Positions 1 to 9,700 of a stretch of 28,298 nt of DNA are shown here, one piece after another. Position 1 is the first letter of the stretch, and every line of letters begins with the position of its first letter. Under the pieces are notes generated by a model. It had not been told where the DNA came from and ran no database searches. It saw only the letters and a list, made by a program, of their open reading frames with translations. The DNA is from CAZJJK01 sp964546285 (GTDB taxonomy: Bacteria; Spirochaetota; Spirochaetia; Treponematales; Breznakiellaceae), in the NCBI GenBank assembly GCA_964546285.1, contig CAZJJK010000032.1, positions 1 to 28,298 on the forward strand, in the 5' to 3' direction. The position numbers were made by a program, and so were the translations under genes.

Positions 1-156
1 GCGGGGGATGAGGCCTCTGGACTTGGTGGGGTAAGAGCCGAAGCGGCGAAACCAGAGTGAATTCGAGGCGATTGCGCGCTGGTGGTAGGCGCAGGCGGGG
101 TTGGGACAGAACTCGGGACTGTCGATAGTGACGAGGCGGGAGGCGGGTTGGGCCAT
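1..156 (-). CDS. Transposase, N-terminal fragment (continues beyond window)
   Basis: The first 52 codons of a gene that runs off the window start. The protein begins MAQPASRLVTIDSPEFCPNP and carries an N-terminal CPNPxCxYH cluster that looks like half of a zinc ribbon, then a WFRRFGSY stretch. N-terminal zinc ribbons of this kind are known in several DDE transposases (IS1-like and related groups), but the catalytic part is not present, so the family is not determined. The ATG at 154-156 is preceded by GGAGG at a good distance. The copy at 28160 is nearly identical over the shared length, differing in a few codons (AYHQ here, PYHN there; NSL here, NSP there). Confidence 0.8.
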   Translation of the reverse strand, partial: MAQPASRLVTIDSPEFCPNPACAYHQRAIASNSLWFRRFGSYPTKSRGLIPR

Positions 157-272
157 GGTAAACCTCCGTTGGATATGAAGTAGTGTCATATACCGGTACG
201 GGGCAATCGAGCGTCCTGCTTGTGTTTTGGGAAAAGTTTCTAAAAAAATATCTTCAACAGAATTGGCAGCAG
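1..272 (-). mobile_element. 5' end of an insertion sequence (left-hand copy, cut by the window edge)
   Basis: Reading on the minus strand, the element opens at about 272 with the terminal repeat CTGCTGCCAATTCTGTTGAA, followed by a leader of about 115 bases, a Shine-Dalgarno GGAGG and the start of a transposase gene. Almost the same sequence occurs in the opposite orientation at 28045-28298, so both ends of the window are copies of one element with transposase genes pointing outward. Terminal repeats of the same type also bound the remnants at 11768-12255 and 27254-27452. The other end of this copy is outside the window, so family and length cannot be fixed. Confidence 0.85.
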
Positions 273-303
273 TATGTTTACTTAACGCGTTTTTGTCGCG
301 CGC

Positions 304-332
304 TTTACAAGCGTCCGGCACTCGCGTACACT
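304..332 (+). promoter_or_regulatory. Candidate sigma-70-type promoter of the trmH-kinase pair
   Basis: TTTACA at 304-309 and TACACT at 327-332 are separated by 17 bases. The site lies about 30 bases inside the end of the insertion sequence (272) and would start transcription just ahead of the methyltransferase ATG at 363. This favours the short start over a longer frame that would extend back into the insertion sequence. It is a match to consensus only. Confidence 0.45.
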
Positions 333-362
333 GCAAACGTGCGTGAAAGAGTAGAAAAAGAA

Positions 363-1145
363 ATGGCCGTTTATGGCTTTAGTACGGTAAAAAGCTTAGC
401 GGCTAAACATCCCAAACGGATAAACCGCCTCTTTCTCCGCGAGGAGAACCTGAAAAACTTTTCCGACATCTGCCGTATATTAGCTGCCGCGAAACATCCA
501 TATAAGATATGTGATGATACTGAATTGGAACGTCTCTGCGGGAACCGTCAGCACCAGGGCGTCGTCGCCATGATAGCTGAAGCAAACCTGCCGCACTTTA
601 CCGAAAAACTAGCTCGCTCCTGGTCTGAAAACGGCGAGACCGTCCTTTTCTTCTCTTCCATCGGCGGCGCCGCCAAGCTAGGCGCTATAGTCCGATCAGC
701 GGCCTATTTCGGAATAAATAAACTTGTCCTGTTTGAGGACGACCGCGACGCGCGCTTAAGCCCGGAAGCCTATAGAAGCGCTGAGGGAGGAATGGAGTTT
801 GTCGAATTATACTTAGCCAAAGACCCGCCAGCTCTCCTTAAACTTGCCTCGGAAAACGCGGTCATCATAGGCACGTCGCGGCGCGCTAGAAATAAGCTCC
901 GCGAGATAAACAAGGTAATCTCCCGTGAAAAACGGGAACGCCTTGGAGCCGTGGCTCCCAATCACGGCTTAGGCGCGTCTTCCGGCGTTTTTTTGGTTTT
1001 TGGCGATGACAAACATGGTTTGCCGCCAGATATTAAGGCGCTCTGCGGGGCTTTAGTCCGCGTCGGCGGTATTGGCGAAATAGAGGACCTTGATACCCCT
1101 CAGGTCGCCGCCCTAGTCCTTTATGAGCTATCCAATAGCGGGTAA
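363..1145 (+). CDS. TrmH/SpoU-family RNA methyltransferase
   Basis: About 260 residues. The C-terminal two thirds has the order of a SPOUT (TrmH/SpoU) RNA 2'-O-ribose methyltransferase: an HQGVVA entry, a GAIVRSAAYFGI segment (motif 1), VFGDDKHGLPPDI (motif 2) and a final VGGIGEIEDLDTPQVAALVLYE (motif 3). The N-terminal part resembles the RNA-recognition domain of TrmH enzymes. Two motifs are unusual: the asparagine normally before GAI(I/L)R is a lysine (AKLGAIVRSA), and the usual SLNVS-type sequence of motif 3 is DLDTPQ. The substrate is therefore open and activity is not certain. The frame is open back to 183, but that part is insertion-sequence DNA; I chose the ATG at 363, with GTG 342 as an alternative. 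The histidine kinase gene starts 6 bases after the stop, so the two are probably co-transcribed. Confidence 0.8.
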   Translation: MAVYGFSTVKSLAAKHPKRINRLFLREENLKNFSDICRILAAAKHPYKICDDTELERLCGNRQHQGVVAMIAEANLPHFTEKLARSWSENGETVLFFSSIGGAAKLGAIVRSAAYFGINKLVLFEDDRDARLSPEAYRSAEGGMEFVELYLAKDPPALLKLASENAVIIGTSRRARNKLREINKVISREKRERLGAVAPNHGLGASSGVFLVFGDDKHGLPPDIKALCGALVRVGGIGEIEDLDTPQVAALVLYELSNSG

Positions 1146-1151
1146 ATTTCT

Positions 1152-2453
1152 ATGCCGATAAAAAGCTCAGCGGCGCGGCGTATAATGGAAAGCACGGTTG
1201 GCTTTTTTTTGCCCAACTATGACCAACACCTCATTTCGCCCAACCGTCTGCGTGACGAATACCTTGTCAGACTCCTGATAATAGCCGCTCCGATATTCAT
1301 GCTTGGTTTTATGCTTAGCTTTTGGCAGCCAATAGAGCCAAATATAATCGTGCGCGGCATAGCGGTAGCGCTTCCTATCTTTGCCTTAATCTTAATCAAG
1401 CTGAATCGATCAAGCTGCGCGGTTGGTTGCTTATTTCTCGGTATCGCGCTTTTATCAATCGCGAACTATGCGCTGGATGTTATAGCCGCTATTCCAAACG
1501 CCTATAGCCCGCTTCTAGCGATAACCCTTTTTACGGCCATCACCATGGTCGGTTTATTTTCCGGCTCATCCCGCGCCTTAGCCGCTATGGCGGCTCTAGG
1601 CATCGCTCTTTATCTTTTTGATTGGATTTTTCAATCCGAAAATCCTTTTGACGCTTTATACAGCCGCGTCACATTTCTTAGCTTACATTTAATCGCTATT
1701 ATTTTAGGCCGCTACCTCTTGGTTTTTTTTGATCGAATTTTTCGTTTAGCGGAAGCTCGCAGGATCATGAATCGACGTCTTGAGGAATTGGTAGCGGAAG
1801 CGCGTACAGCCGGCGCCGTCAGGCTTGAATCTTTCAGTCACGATATGCGTTCCCCTCTTACCGGAATACTCGGTATTCACGAATTATTAGCGGACACCAC
1901 ACTGGATGAAACGCAAACCAAATACCTCTCAATTTTAGGCAAATCGATAACATTGTTGCGCGATATAGCGGAATCGGTGTTAAGCGATACGGGAGAAAAC
2001 GATATAGCGCCCGATAAGCTTTTTTCGCTTGTGTTGGAACCTTTTAAGGCGCTGGCGCGCGCTAAGGGCGTGGAATTAAGACGTTTTGTCGTAGGCTCGC
2101 CCCCGCCATTGCCCTTGCCTCCCTCTGATGCCATACGAGCCGTCTCCAATCTGGTGGATAACGCGTTGAAATATACGAATTCCGGCGAAATTTGCTTGAG
2201 CGCGGCCGTGGAAGTGACGGACAAGGGGAAAAACCTTGTCCTTTCCGTACTTGATACAGGACAGGGCATAGACACACGGCGCTTAAGCGAACTGAAAGCC
2301 CGCTCTATCGCTCCCGATCCCCAAATAGCCTCCTCTCGGGGACTTGGCCTATCCAATGTACGCCGCCTTATCAGCCAGGCTGGGGGCGTTATGGAAATCT
2401 CAAGTCTTGTCGGACGGGGAACAACCATAATGTTGCGTTTTCCCATCAGCTGA
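1152..2453 (+). CDS. Membrane-bound sensor histidine kinase (orphan)
   Basis: 433 residues. Residues ~38-195 hold about five or six hydrophobic segments (for example LLIIAAPIFMLGFMLSF and LHLIAIILGRYLLVFF), forming a membrane sensor with no recognisable PAS or HAMP domain. The kinase core follows: an H-box FSHDMRSPLTGI with the likely phosphorylated H230, an N-box SNLVDNALKYT (N333, N337), a G1 box DTGQGID (D368) and a G2 box SRGLGLSN (G397, G399). It should autophosphorylate in the cytoplasm and pass phosphate to a response regulator, but no regulator gene is in the window. The ATG at 1152 lacks a clear ribosome site; it may be coupled to trmH, or ATG 1185 may be used. The last 54 bases overlap the convergent glycosylase gene. 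Confidence 0.85.
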   Translation: MPIKSSAARRIMESTVGFFLPNYDQHLISPNRLRDEYLVRLLIIAAPIFMLGFMLSFWQPIEPNIIVRGIAVALPIFALILIKLNRSSCAVGCLFLGIALLSIANYALDVIAAIPNAYSPLLAITLFTAITMVGLFSGSSRALAAMAALGIALYLFDWIFQSENPFDALYSRVTFLSLHLIAIILGRYLLVFFDRIFRLAEARRIMNRRLEELVAEARTAGAVRLESFSHDMRSPLTGILGIHELLADTTLDETQTKYLSILGKSITLLRDIAESVLSDTGENDIAPDKLFSLVLEPFKALARAKGVELRRFVVGSPPPLPLPPSDAIRAVSNLVDNALKYTNSGEICLSAAVEVTDKGKNLVLSVLDTGQGIDTRRLSELKARSIAPDPQIASSRGLGLSNVRRLISQAGGVMEISSLVGRGTTIMLRFPIS

Positions 2454-3245
2454 AAGCTTCAATGCCGCGACGCAGTCAAGACACCGCGGGCAAGCCTCAC
2501 AGAGCGGTTTCGCGCGGCAAAAACGTTTCGCGAATTCCACAAAAAGAGCGTGACCCTCAGCTAGAAAACACGCGTCCCTGGGCAGACGCTCTTCAACATA
2601 GAAACGAACCGTTTCATAGCTGTCTGTCGGCTTGACAAAACCCAGGCGGGAAAGAATCCGACGGGCGTACGCGTCCGCGATAAATAGCGGATGGCCATAG
2701 GCATAAACCAGAACGCAATCCGCCGTCTCAAAGCCAACCCCGCTTAAGGAAATAAGAAGCTTTCTTCCAGGCTCCAAGCCGTTAGGATCGGACGCGACCA
2801 TCTCGATATCATTCCAGGCTAAAGCTAAATTTTTGAGATACACGGCTTTTCGCTGATATGTGCCAGCGCTTTTAAGCGACCCAGCCAGAACGGCACTGTC
2901 AACAGCCATGATAGCTTTTGGGCTCAATAGGCCGCCCGCCGCCAAAGCGCTGACAGCCAAGGAAGCCCCGCGCCAAGCCGTATTTTGCGCCAATACCGCG
3001 CCCACCGCTATCTCAAACCGCCGCGATGAAGCCTCTTGTCCGCGGCGAAAGCCGATGGGCCTGGAAGACGCTTTTAGATAGCCCCCCGCATCGCGGCCCT
3101 CGCGGCCAGATAGAGAAGGCAGAGGCCACCAGCCGCGCGGCCCCAGCCTGGCCCCTATATCCATAACAAAACGGATAAGGCTATTCTCCTTATCCGGTAG
3201 CTTATGGCCATGCTGGCTTGGGCTAAACCCTCCCTTTTCTCTCAC
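2400..3245 (-). CDS. Endonuclease III-family (HhH-GPD) DNA glycosylase
   Basis: 281 residues. The HhH-GPD fold is visible from AVGAVLAQNTAW (~80) through the hairpin LISLSGVGFETADCVLVYA (~164-182) to FIADAYARR, whose D191 matches the catalytic aspartate of the superfamily. The C-terminus has a cysteine set C243-x5-C249-x2-C252-x5-C258, close to the 4Fe-4S loop of endonuclease III (usual first spacing x6). The usual lysine after the hairpin glycines is replaced (GFETAD), as in the endonuclease III-related 3-methyladenine glycosylase group, so a monofunctional alkylbase glycosylase is more likely than true Nth; the exact substrate is not shown. The start is a GTG at 3243-3245 behind a strong GGAGG. 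The first ~60 residues are unlike the family and may be an extension. Its 3' end overlaps the kinase gene by 54 bases. Confidence 0.75.
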   Translation of the reverse strand: MREKGGFSPSQHGHKLPDKENSLIRFVMDIGARLGPRGWWPLPSLSGREGRDAGGYLKASSRPIGFRRGQEASSRRFEIAVGAVLAQNTAWRGASLAVSALAAGGLLSPKAIMAVDSAVLAGSLKSAGTYQRKAVYLKNLALAWNDIEMVASDPNGLEPGRKLLISLSGVGFETADCVLVYAYGHPLFIADAYARRILSRLGFVKPTDSYETVRFYVEERLPRDACFLAEGHALFVEFAKRFCRAKPLCEACPRCLDCVAALKLSADGKTQHYGCSPSDKT

Positions 3246-3349
3246 AGATCCTCCGGATAGCGCTTATCGACCATGATTGTAAGCGCGGTGAAATGAACTT
3301 CATCGCGACACTATTCAAAGTCTCATTGGATAAACGACGCGGCTTGCAA

Positions 3350-3379
3350 TTAGAATCAATCCATCGGATAGTATATTAT
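3350..3379 (+). promoter_or_regulatory. Possible promoter of the 5'-nucleotidase gene
   Basis: TTAGAA at 3350-3355 and TATATT at 3372-3377 with a 16-base spacer lie about 30 bases ahead of the ATG at 3406. The -35 match is poor, so this is tentative. The divergent glycosylase gene starts 160 bases upstream of that ATG, and nothing else is evident between them. Confidence 0.3.
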
Positions 3380-3405
3380 GCGAAGGAATTCCCCAAGGAG
3401 GTTTT

Positions 3406-5247
3406 ATGAAAAGACGTGGTTTAATACTCTTAACCGTTCTTCTCACTCTCGTATCCACACAACTATTCGCGAGAGGGTTGCGTGATATTGATGACCAAGC
3501 ATTGGAAGTCGCTTTATTTCACGTGAATGACACACACGCCAAACTGGAAAGCTCTTTCCTGGAGTTTAACACCAGTATAGACGATAAGCTGAAAAATAAG
3601 CGCGTTTTCCTAGACGTGGGCGGCTTACCCAGTCTCTGGAGCGCCATTGACAAGCTACGGGAACAATATCCAAACAACTTGTTCCTACACGCTGGCGATG
3701 TTTTCCAGGGGACGCTTTACTTCACCGAATTCGCCGGGATGGCCGACCAAGATTTCTTTGAATCCATGGGACTAGTCGCTCAAGCGGTCGGCAACCATGA
3801 ATTTGACAAGGGCCCCGCTATACTGGCCGATTACGCCGAAACAGCCTCTTATCCCTTGCTGGCCTGCAACCTGGATCTGAGCGCGGAACCCGCTTTGGAC
3901 GCCGTTGTTGACCCCTACCTAATAAAGCGCGTTGGCGATAGCCGCGTCGCTATTATCGGTTTGGTCAGTCCGGATACGCCATATATCTCCAGCCCTGGTC
4001 CAAACGTGATTTTCCTAGACGCGGTTAAGGCCGTTGAGGATAACGTCAAAGCTTTAACGGCAAAAGGCATCAATAAAATCATCGTGCTAAGCCACCAAGG
4101 TTATGATCTTGATAGAGCGCTGGCCGCCAAGGTTGACGGTATAGACGTCATTATCTGCGCCCATTCTCATACCCTACTCGGAGAGGTATCCGATATCGGT
4201 CTAAAACCCCTAGGCCCTTATCCGACTATATCAACTGGTCCCTCCAACAATAAAGTACTGATCGTTTCAGCCTGGCAATGGGCGCAAGTCCTTGGCGTTC
4301 TAAACGTCAAATTCGACGCCAAGGGGAGAATTACGGATTACACGGGCGTACCGAAATTCGTAGCGGGACTAACCAAGCTACGCGTCTATGACCACCCAGA
4401 CGCCGACGGCAACAATAAGCGTATTGAATTCAGCCTTGGCGATGATGGCTATATCGATGTTAAGGAATTGATAGGTTCCGGTTATGTCGGCGAGCCTTCC
4501 GCCTCTTCCCGAGGTCTTTATCTGTCCTCGCTTCAAAAGCTGGCTAATACCTATGCCGACGATCCCCGCTTTATTTTTGTTTCCCCCAAGAGCGCCGGCG
4601 TCGCGAAACTAGCTCAATACTCGCCCAAGATAATAGATCTTAAAAAGAAGATCGTTTCCTTCGTAGCCCAAGATCTGAAGAGGGGCAATGACCGAGGCCC
4701 AGGTCCGGCTATCGCTGATTCCATGCTTTGGAAAACCGGCGCCGATATAGCCATTATGAACCCCGGCGGCGTTCGTATAGACCTTCCTGTCGGCGACCTT
4801 ACCGTAGCTACCGTTTACGAGCTGCAGCCCTTCGGCAACACACTGGTTACCATGACTATGACCGGCGCGGAAGTCATACAAGCCCTTGAGGATATGGTTG
4901 ATTTCTCCGTAGCGACCTACACCCCCAATACAAAGGAAACGGCCTATGTGTACGTATCCGGCCTGACAATGACGCTGAAGCTTAAGAACGCTAGAGGCGA
5001 CCGGGTAAAGGATGTCGTTTTTGTCAACAACAAGGGAGAAAAGGCTCCGCTTGACCTAAAGGCGACCTATAATGTCGTCGTCAACAACTTCATGGGTTCA
5101 GGCGGCGATAAGAACTTTACCCTGGGCGCTATTCCAGCCTCCCGCAAGATCGATACCGGCTATATCGATTCAGAAGCTATGCTGGATTGGGTTACTGGTA
5201 AGACCATGGAAAATATTAGGGAAAAACGCGTTAATATCGAGTTGTAG
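3406..5247 (+). CDS. Exported 5'-nucleotidase / UshA-type metallophosphoesterase
   Basis: 613 residues. A signal peptide covers residues 1 to ~22 (MKRRG then LILLTVLLTLVSTQLFA), so the enzyme acts outside the cytoplasm. The metallophosphoesterase domain shows FHVNDTHAKLE (~38-48, metal ligands D42 and H44), HAGDVFQG (~95-102), GNHEFDKG (129-136) and ICAHSHTLLG (~250). The C-terminal 5'-nucleotidase domain has DSMLWKTGADIAIMNPGGVR and YELQPFGNTLV, typical of substrate-binding segments. The family hydrolyses extracellular nucleotides, UDP-sugars or related phosphoesters to scavenge nucleosides and phosphate; the precise substrate is not fixed. The AAGGAGG ribosome site is at 3395-3401. It stands alone and is followed by a strong terminator. 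Confidence 0.9.
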   Translation: MKRRGLILLTVLLTLVSTQLFARGLRDIDDQALEVALFHVNDTHAKLESSFLEFNTSIDDKLKNKRVFLDVGGLPSLWSAIDKLREQYPNNLFLHAGDVFQGTLYFTEFAGMADQDFFESMGLVAQAVGNHEFDKGPAILADYAETASYPLLACNLDLSAEPALDAVVDPYLIKRVGDSRVAIIGLVSPDTPYISSPGPNVIFLDAVKAVEDNVKALTAKGINKIIVLSHQGYDLDRALAAKVDGIDVIICAHSHTLLGEVSDIGLKPLGPYPTISTGPSNNKVLIVSAWQWAQVLGVLNVKFDAKGRITDYTGVPKFVAGLTKLRVYDHPDADGNNKRIEFSLGDDGYIDVKELIGSGYVGEPSASSRGLYLSSLQKLANTYADDPRFIFVSPKSAGVAKLAQYSPKIIDLKKKIVSFVAQDLKRGNDRGPGPAIADSMLWKTGADIAIMNPGGVRIDLPVGDLTVATVYELQPFGNTLVTMTMTGAEVIQALEDMVDFSVATYTPNTKETAYVYVSGLTMTLKLKNARGDRVKDVVFVNNKGEKAPLDLKATYNVVVNNFMGSGGDKNFTLGAIPASRKIDTGYIDSEAMLDWVTGKTMENIREKRVNIEL

Positions 5248-5273
5248 AACTAGCGACAGCTCAAGATGAATCG

Positions 5274-5304
5274 AAAACCGGCGCCAAAAGGCACCGGTTT
5301 TTTT
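5274..5304 (+). terminator. Rho-independent terminator, probably bidirectional
   Basis: A stem with arms ACCGGCGCC and GGCACCGGT around an AAAA loop is followed by about seven T. The upstream arm is preceded by AAAA, so it can also act on the minus strand. It lies between the convergent 5'-nucleotidase and gltD genes and probably serves both. Confidence 0.85.
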
Positions 5305-5308
5305 CGCG

Positions 5309-6772
5309 CTAATTCCCCAGCGAGGCGATAATCGCCTCAGCGGCGGCGCGTCCGTCGGCTATCGCGCTCACCACAAGGCTGGCGCCTTTTCGAGCATCGC
5401 CAGCCGCCCAAACCTTGGGGTTTGAGGTATGGAAGGTCCCAGCAGTCCGGATATTGCCGCGCTCGTCTAAGTCTAAATCCAGATCGGCTACGGCGCCGCC
5501 TTGGACAACATGGGTAAAGCCCATAGCCAGCAACACAAGATCGGCGCCTATCTCAAAATCGCTACCGGGAATTTCCTTCATGGACCATTTTCCGTCATCT
5601 TCACGCCAATCCACGCGACAAGCGCGTATCGCTTCCACCTTAGCGTCACGCCCGATGAATTCTTTCGTATTGACTGACCACAGCCGATCGCAGCCCTCCA
5701 AATGGGAGCTGGAAGTTTTTAGCACCTTAGGCCAGAGTGGCCAAGGTTCGCTTTGAGGCCGATGATCGGGTGGCTTTGGCAGCAGTTCGATCTGAGTCAC
5801 ACGCAGGGCGCCTTGGCGATGAGCGGTACCGACGCAGTCCGCGCCGGTATCGCCACCGCCAATAACCACAACGCGCTTCCCCAAAGCGGCAATAGCTTCA
5901 AGCTCATCGTCAGCGCAGCGCTCGCCGGCGCAGGAGCGATTTTGCTGAGACAGAAAATCTAGCGCCTGATGTATACCCGTCAGGCTTCGGCCATTTACCG
6001 ATAAATCACGGGCATCGCGGGCGCCTATGGTTAGGAGCACAAGATCGTTTTCAGCTTTCAAGGTTTTCGCGTCAATAATGTTAGCGTCCACGCCGCCAAC
6101 GCCAAAAGCGTAGGGGGCCGCGCCAACCCGAGCATTAACGACAAAACGCACCCCCTCCGCTTCCATCAAATCCAAGCGCCTATCAATAAAGCTCTTGTCC
6201 AACTTAAAATCAGGAATCCCATAACGTAGATACCCGCCTAGTTTATGGTCGCCTTCGTACACTGTCACCTGAAACCCGGCGCGGTTTAGATAGTACGCGG
6301 CGGCTAAACCAGCGGGACCGCCGCCAACAATGGCGATGCTTTTCCCATTGCGCCGTTTAGGCGGCCTCGGCTCCTCAAAACCCAGCGCGAAGGCTTTTTC
6401 GATAATCGCCAGTTCATTCTGCCTTATTGTTACAGGGTCATCGCCGTAGGCCAGCACACAAGAAGCCTCACACAAAGCCGGACAAACGCGGCCGGTAAAT
6501 TCGGGGAAGGGATTGCGATCCACTAAAGCGAGCCAAGCGCCCTTCCAATCCCCCCGGTACAATTTATCCTGGAAATCAGGCATAACATTGGAAATGGGAC
6601 AAGCCCAATGGCAAAAAGGCACCCCACAATCCATACAGCGGGAAGCTTGTTGTCGTCTTTCCTCATCGCTTAGTCGGAGTTCAACCTCACTGTAATCGTT
6701 AACGCGTTCTTCAACCGGCCTATACCCAGATACTTTCCGCTTAATCTTTGTGAAGCCTCTTGGATCACCCAT
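5309..6772 (-). CDS. gltD: Glutamate synthase, small (beta) subunit
   Basis: 487 residues, usual for the beta subunit. It takes electrons from NADPH through FAD and iron-sulfur centres to the alpha subunit, allowing glutamine plus 2-oxoglutarate to become two glutamates. The N-terminal cysteine clusters CMDCGVPFCHWAC (C46, C49, C54, C58) and C97/C101/C105 would hold 4Fe-4S centres. The FAD-binding GGGPAG is at 150-155 and the NADPH-binding GGGDTG at 305-310, with a final AAGDARKGASLVVSAIADGR segment. The ATG follows the gltB stop by one base, so translation is probably coupled. The C-terminus lies next to the bidirectional terminator. Confidence 0.95.
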   Translation of the reverse strand: MGDPRGFTKIKRKVSGYRPVEERVNDYSEVELRLSDEERRQQASRCMDCGVPFCHWACPISNVMPDFQDKLYRGDWKGAWLALVDRNPFPEFTGRVCPALCEASCVLAYGDDPVTIRQNELAIIEKAFALGFEEPRPPKRRNGKSIAIVGGGPAGLAAAYYLNRAGFQVTVYEGDHKLGGYLRYGIPDFKLDKSFIDRRLDLMEAEGVRFVVNARVGAAPYAFGVGGVDANIIDAKTLKAENDLVLLTIGARDARDLSVNGRSLTGIHQALDFLSQQNRSCAGERCADDELEAIAALGKRVVVIGGGDTGADCVGTAHRQGALRVTQIELLPKPPDHRPQSEPWPLWPKVLKTSSSHLEGCDRLWSVNTKEFIGRDAKVEAIRACRVDWREDDGKWSMKEIPGSDFEIGADLVLLAMGFTHVVQGGAVADLDLDLDERGNIRTAGTFHTSNPKVWAAGDARKGASLVVSAIADGRAAAEAIIASLGN

Positions 6773-6773
6773 A

Positions 6774-9700
6774 CTACGCCCTCGCCTCTATTTCTTCTTG
6801 AGCCCGAATCTCAAACAATTTTCTATCCATTTCGGCCATCATCCTTTGTTGCAAAGCCCGTTTATACTCCACCGGCAGAACCTTTATGAAAAAGTCTTTT
6901 TGGTACGGCCACCCATCCAAAATAGTCTGGGCGTAACTTGAACCAGTCCAATACACATGACGTCTAATTAAGTCTTTAATAAAGCGCTCATCCTCCTCGG
7001 TTTCCAAGCCTGATAATTCAACCATACCCTTATTAAGATAGAACCGAAGGTCTCCTGACGTATCGCGAACATAAGCGATTCCGCCCGACATACCAGCGGC
7101 GAAGTTCCTGCCTACTGGCCCCAATACCAACAGACGTCCGCCGGTCATATACTCCGCGCAATGATCACCGGTTCCCTCAACCACGGCGATCGCGCCGGAA
7201 TTTCTAACGCCGAAACGTTCGCCGGATACGCCAGCCACAAAAACCTCACCGCTAGTAGCCCCATAAAGCGCCGTATTACCAATAATGATATTTTCTTGGG
7301 ATATAATCGCGGAAGACTCCGGCGGCGAAACGACAAGACGCCCACCGGATAAGCCTTTGCCAAAATAGTCGTTAGCGTCTCCCGCCAAGCGGAAGGTGAT
7401 ACCCGGCGCCAAAAAAGCGCCAAAACTCTGCCCCGCCGAACCGGTAAAATCCACCGTGACAAAATTATCAGGCAGACCGCCTTCGCCAAAACGTTTGGAC
7501 ACCTCGTAAGAAAGCATAGCGCCAACCGCTCTATCGGTGTTTTTGATTGGGAGTTCCAGAAGCGCGGGCGTTTTGCGATCAAGCGCCTTAAAACAGCCAT
7601 CTATAAGTTTTCTATCCAGAACATCATCGATCTTATGTATTTGATTATGTACCCGACGGATATCAGCGTTTTCATCGCCCACCCGCGCCAATAGCTTAGA
7701 TAAATCCAGCGTTTTCGCTTTATAATGCTCGCAAGACGCTTGGCTAAGCAGCTCGGAACGGCCAATCAGCTCATCAAAACGCCGAAATCCGAGAGAAGCC
7801 AATAGTTCACGGACTTCCATAGCCAAAAAACGGAAAAAATTAACCAAATATTCGCTTTTGCCGGCGAAACGCTTGCGTAATTCAGGATCCTGGGTGGCTA
7901 CGCCCATTGGGCAGGTATTTTCATGGCATTTACGCATCATGACGCAGCCCAAAACGATCAAGGTCGCCGTCCCAAAACCGAATTCCTCAGCGCCTAACAA
8001 GCCGGCGATAACGATATCGCGGGCGGTCTTCAGTTGCCCATCGGTCTGAAGGGTGACTCGACCCCGCAACCCGTTTAGCACCAGGGTTTGGTGAGTTTCC
8101 GCCAAACCCAGCTCCCAAGGCAAGCCAGCGTGACGGATAGAGCTTTGAGGGCTGGCGCCGGTACCGCCGTCATAGCCAGAAATCAAGATAGTATCGGCAT
8201 GAGCCTTAGCGACCCCGGCCGCCACAGTACCAACGCCGGTTTCCGATACCAATTTTACGCTAATCCGCGCCACGGGGTTAGCGTTCTTTAGATCGAAAAT
8301 TAGCTCGGCCAAATCCTCTATAGAATAGATGTCATGATGAGGCGGCGGGCTTATCAGCGTGACGCCAGGCGTTGAATGTCGAGTTTTCGCTATAAGCGCG
8401 TCTACCTTATGGCCGGGGAGTTGACCACCCTCGCCGGGCTTGGCTCCCTGGGCGATCTTTATTTGGAGTTCAGCGGCGTTAGCCAAATAATTGCTTGTAA
8501 CGCCAAAGCGGCCGGACGCTACCTGCTTAATCGCTGAGCGCGCCCAAGTTCCGTCAGTCCTGGGTGAAAAGCGGTCGGGGTCTTCGCCGCCCTCTCCAGA
8601 ATTGGATCGGCCCTGTATGGAGTTCATGGCTATGGCTATGGTTTCATGCGCCTCTTTGGAAATGGAGCCAAACGACATAGCTCCCGTCGTAAAACGCTTT
8701 AGAATCGCTTCTACGGGCTCTACCTCATCCAATGGGACCTCGGCGCCAGCGGCTGTAATATCGATTAGACCGCGTATCACATGCGGCTTGCGGTTTAAAG
8801 CGTTGGATAAGGCGGTAAATTCTTTGAATTTTTTATAAGACCCACTACGCGTCGCCCATTGCAAAAGATGGATACTTTCCGGATTCCAGGCATGGGATTC
8901 GCCGCCGCGCCGCCATCGGTATTGGCCATCATCGCTAAGCAGCGGCTCGGCGGAAACCCTGGCGGCTTTTAGCCGCGCGACCGCCTCGCTTTCCAGCTCG
9001 TGGAAGCCGACCCCGCCGATACGACTAGCGGTGCCGACAAAACATTTTTCTATAACGGCTTTACCCAAACCAAGTGCCTCGAATACCTGCGCGCCCCGGT
9101 ACGATCGTAAAGTGGAGGTACCCATCTTTGACATGATCTTAAGGATGGCCTTGCACAGCCCCTTTATATAATTCTTTTCGGCTTTTTCGCGCCGTTCACG
9201 TTTGACGGCTGCTTCGTCTTGAGCTTCGTTTGTTTCGCCCACTAGAGCGTCAGCCTTTTTAGCCTCAAGCTCTAGTCGTTCATCGTAGACATCACCAAGC
9301 ACGGCCAGAGCGCCATAGGGACAGATTAGGTCGGCACCATAACCGAACAACAAGGCGAAATGGGTAACTTCTCGCGGTTCAGCTGAATCGCAGATTATGG
9401 AGACAAGCATACGCCGTCCCGCGCCGATAAGTCCGTGATGCACCGCTCCGGCGGCTAAAAGCGCGGGTATAGCGCAACGCCCGGCTTCAGGATCCAAAGC
9501 GGCGCGGTCAGTAAGGATAAGGCTACAGGCGCCTTCGTCCACCGCCTGAATAGCTTCTTTGACAAGACGGTCTAGCGCGCTTTCCAATATCGATATGCCG
9601 ACGTTTCCCTTAGCGTCTCTATCCTGAGGCGAATTCCCGCCGGAACGCACATAAAAAGTGGCGTCTAAATAAACAGCGCGGAAATCTGGATCATTCCAAG

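Noticed and set aside
183..362. N-terminal extension of the methyltransferase back to 183
   Set aside because: Bases 183-272 are insertion-sequence leader and terminal repeat; the family similarity starts only after the ATG at 363, and a promoter-like site lies at 304-332.
1877..2446. A 189-codon minus-strand frame opposite the histidine kinase
   Set aside because: It mirrors the conserved kinase core and has low-complexity, unfamiliar sequence; it is a shadow of the kinase frame.
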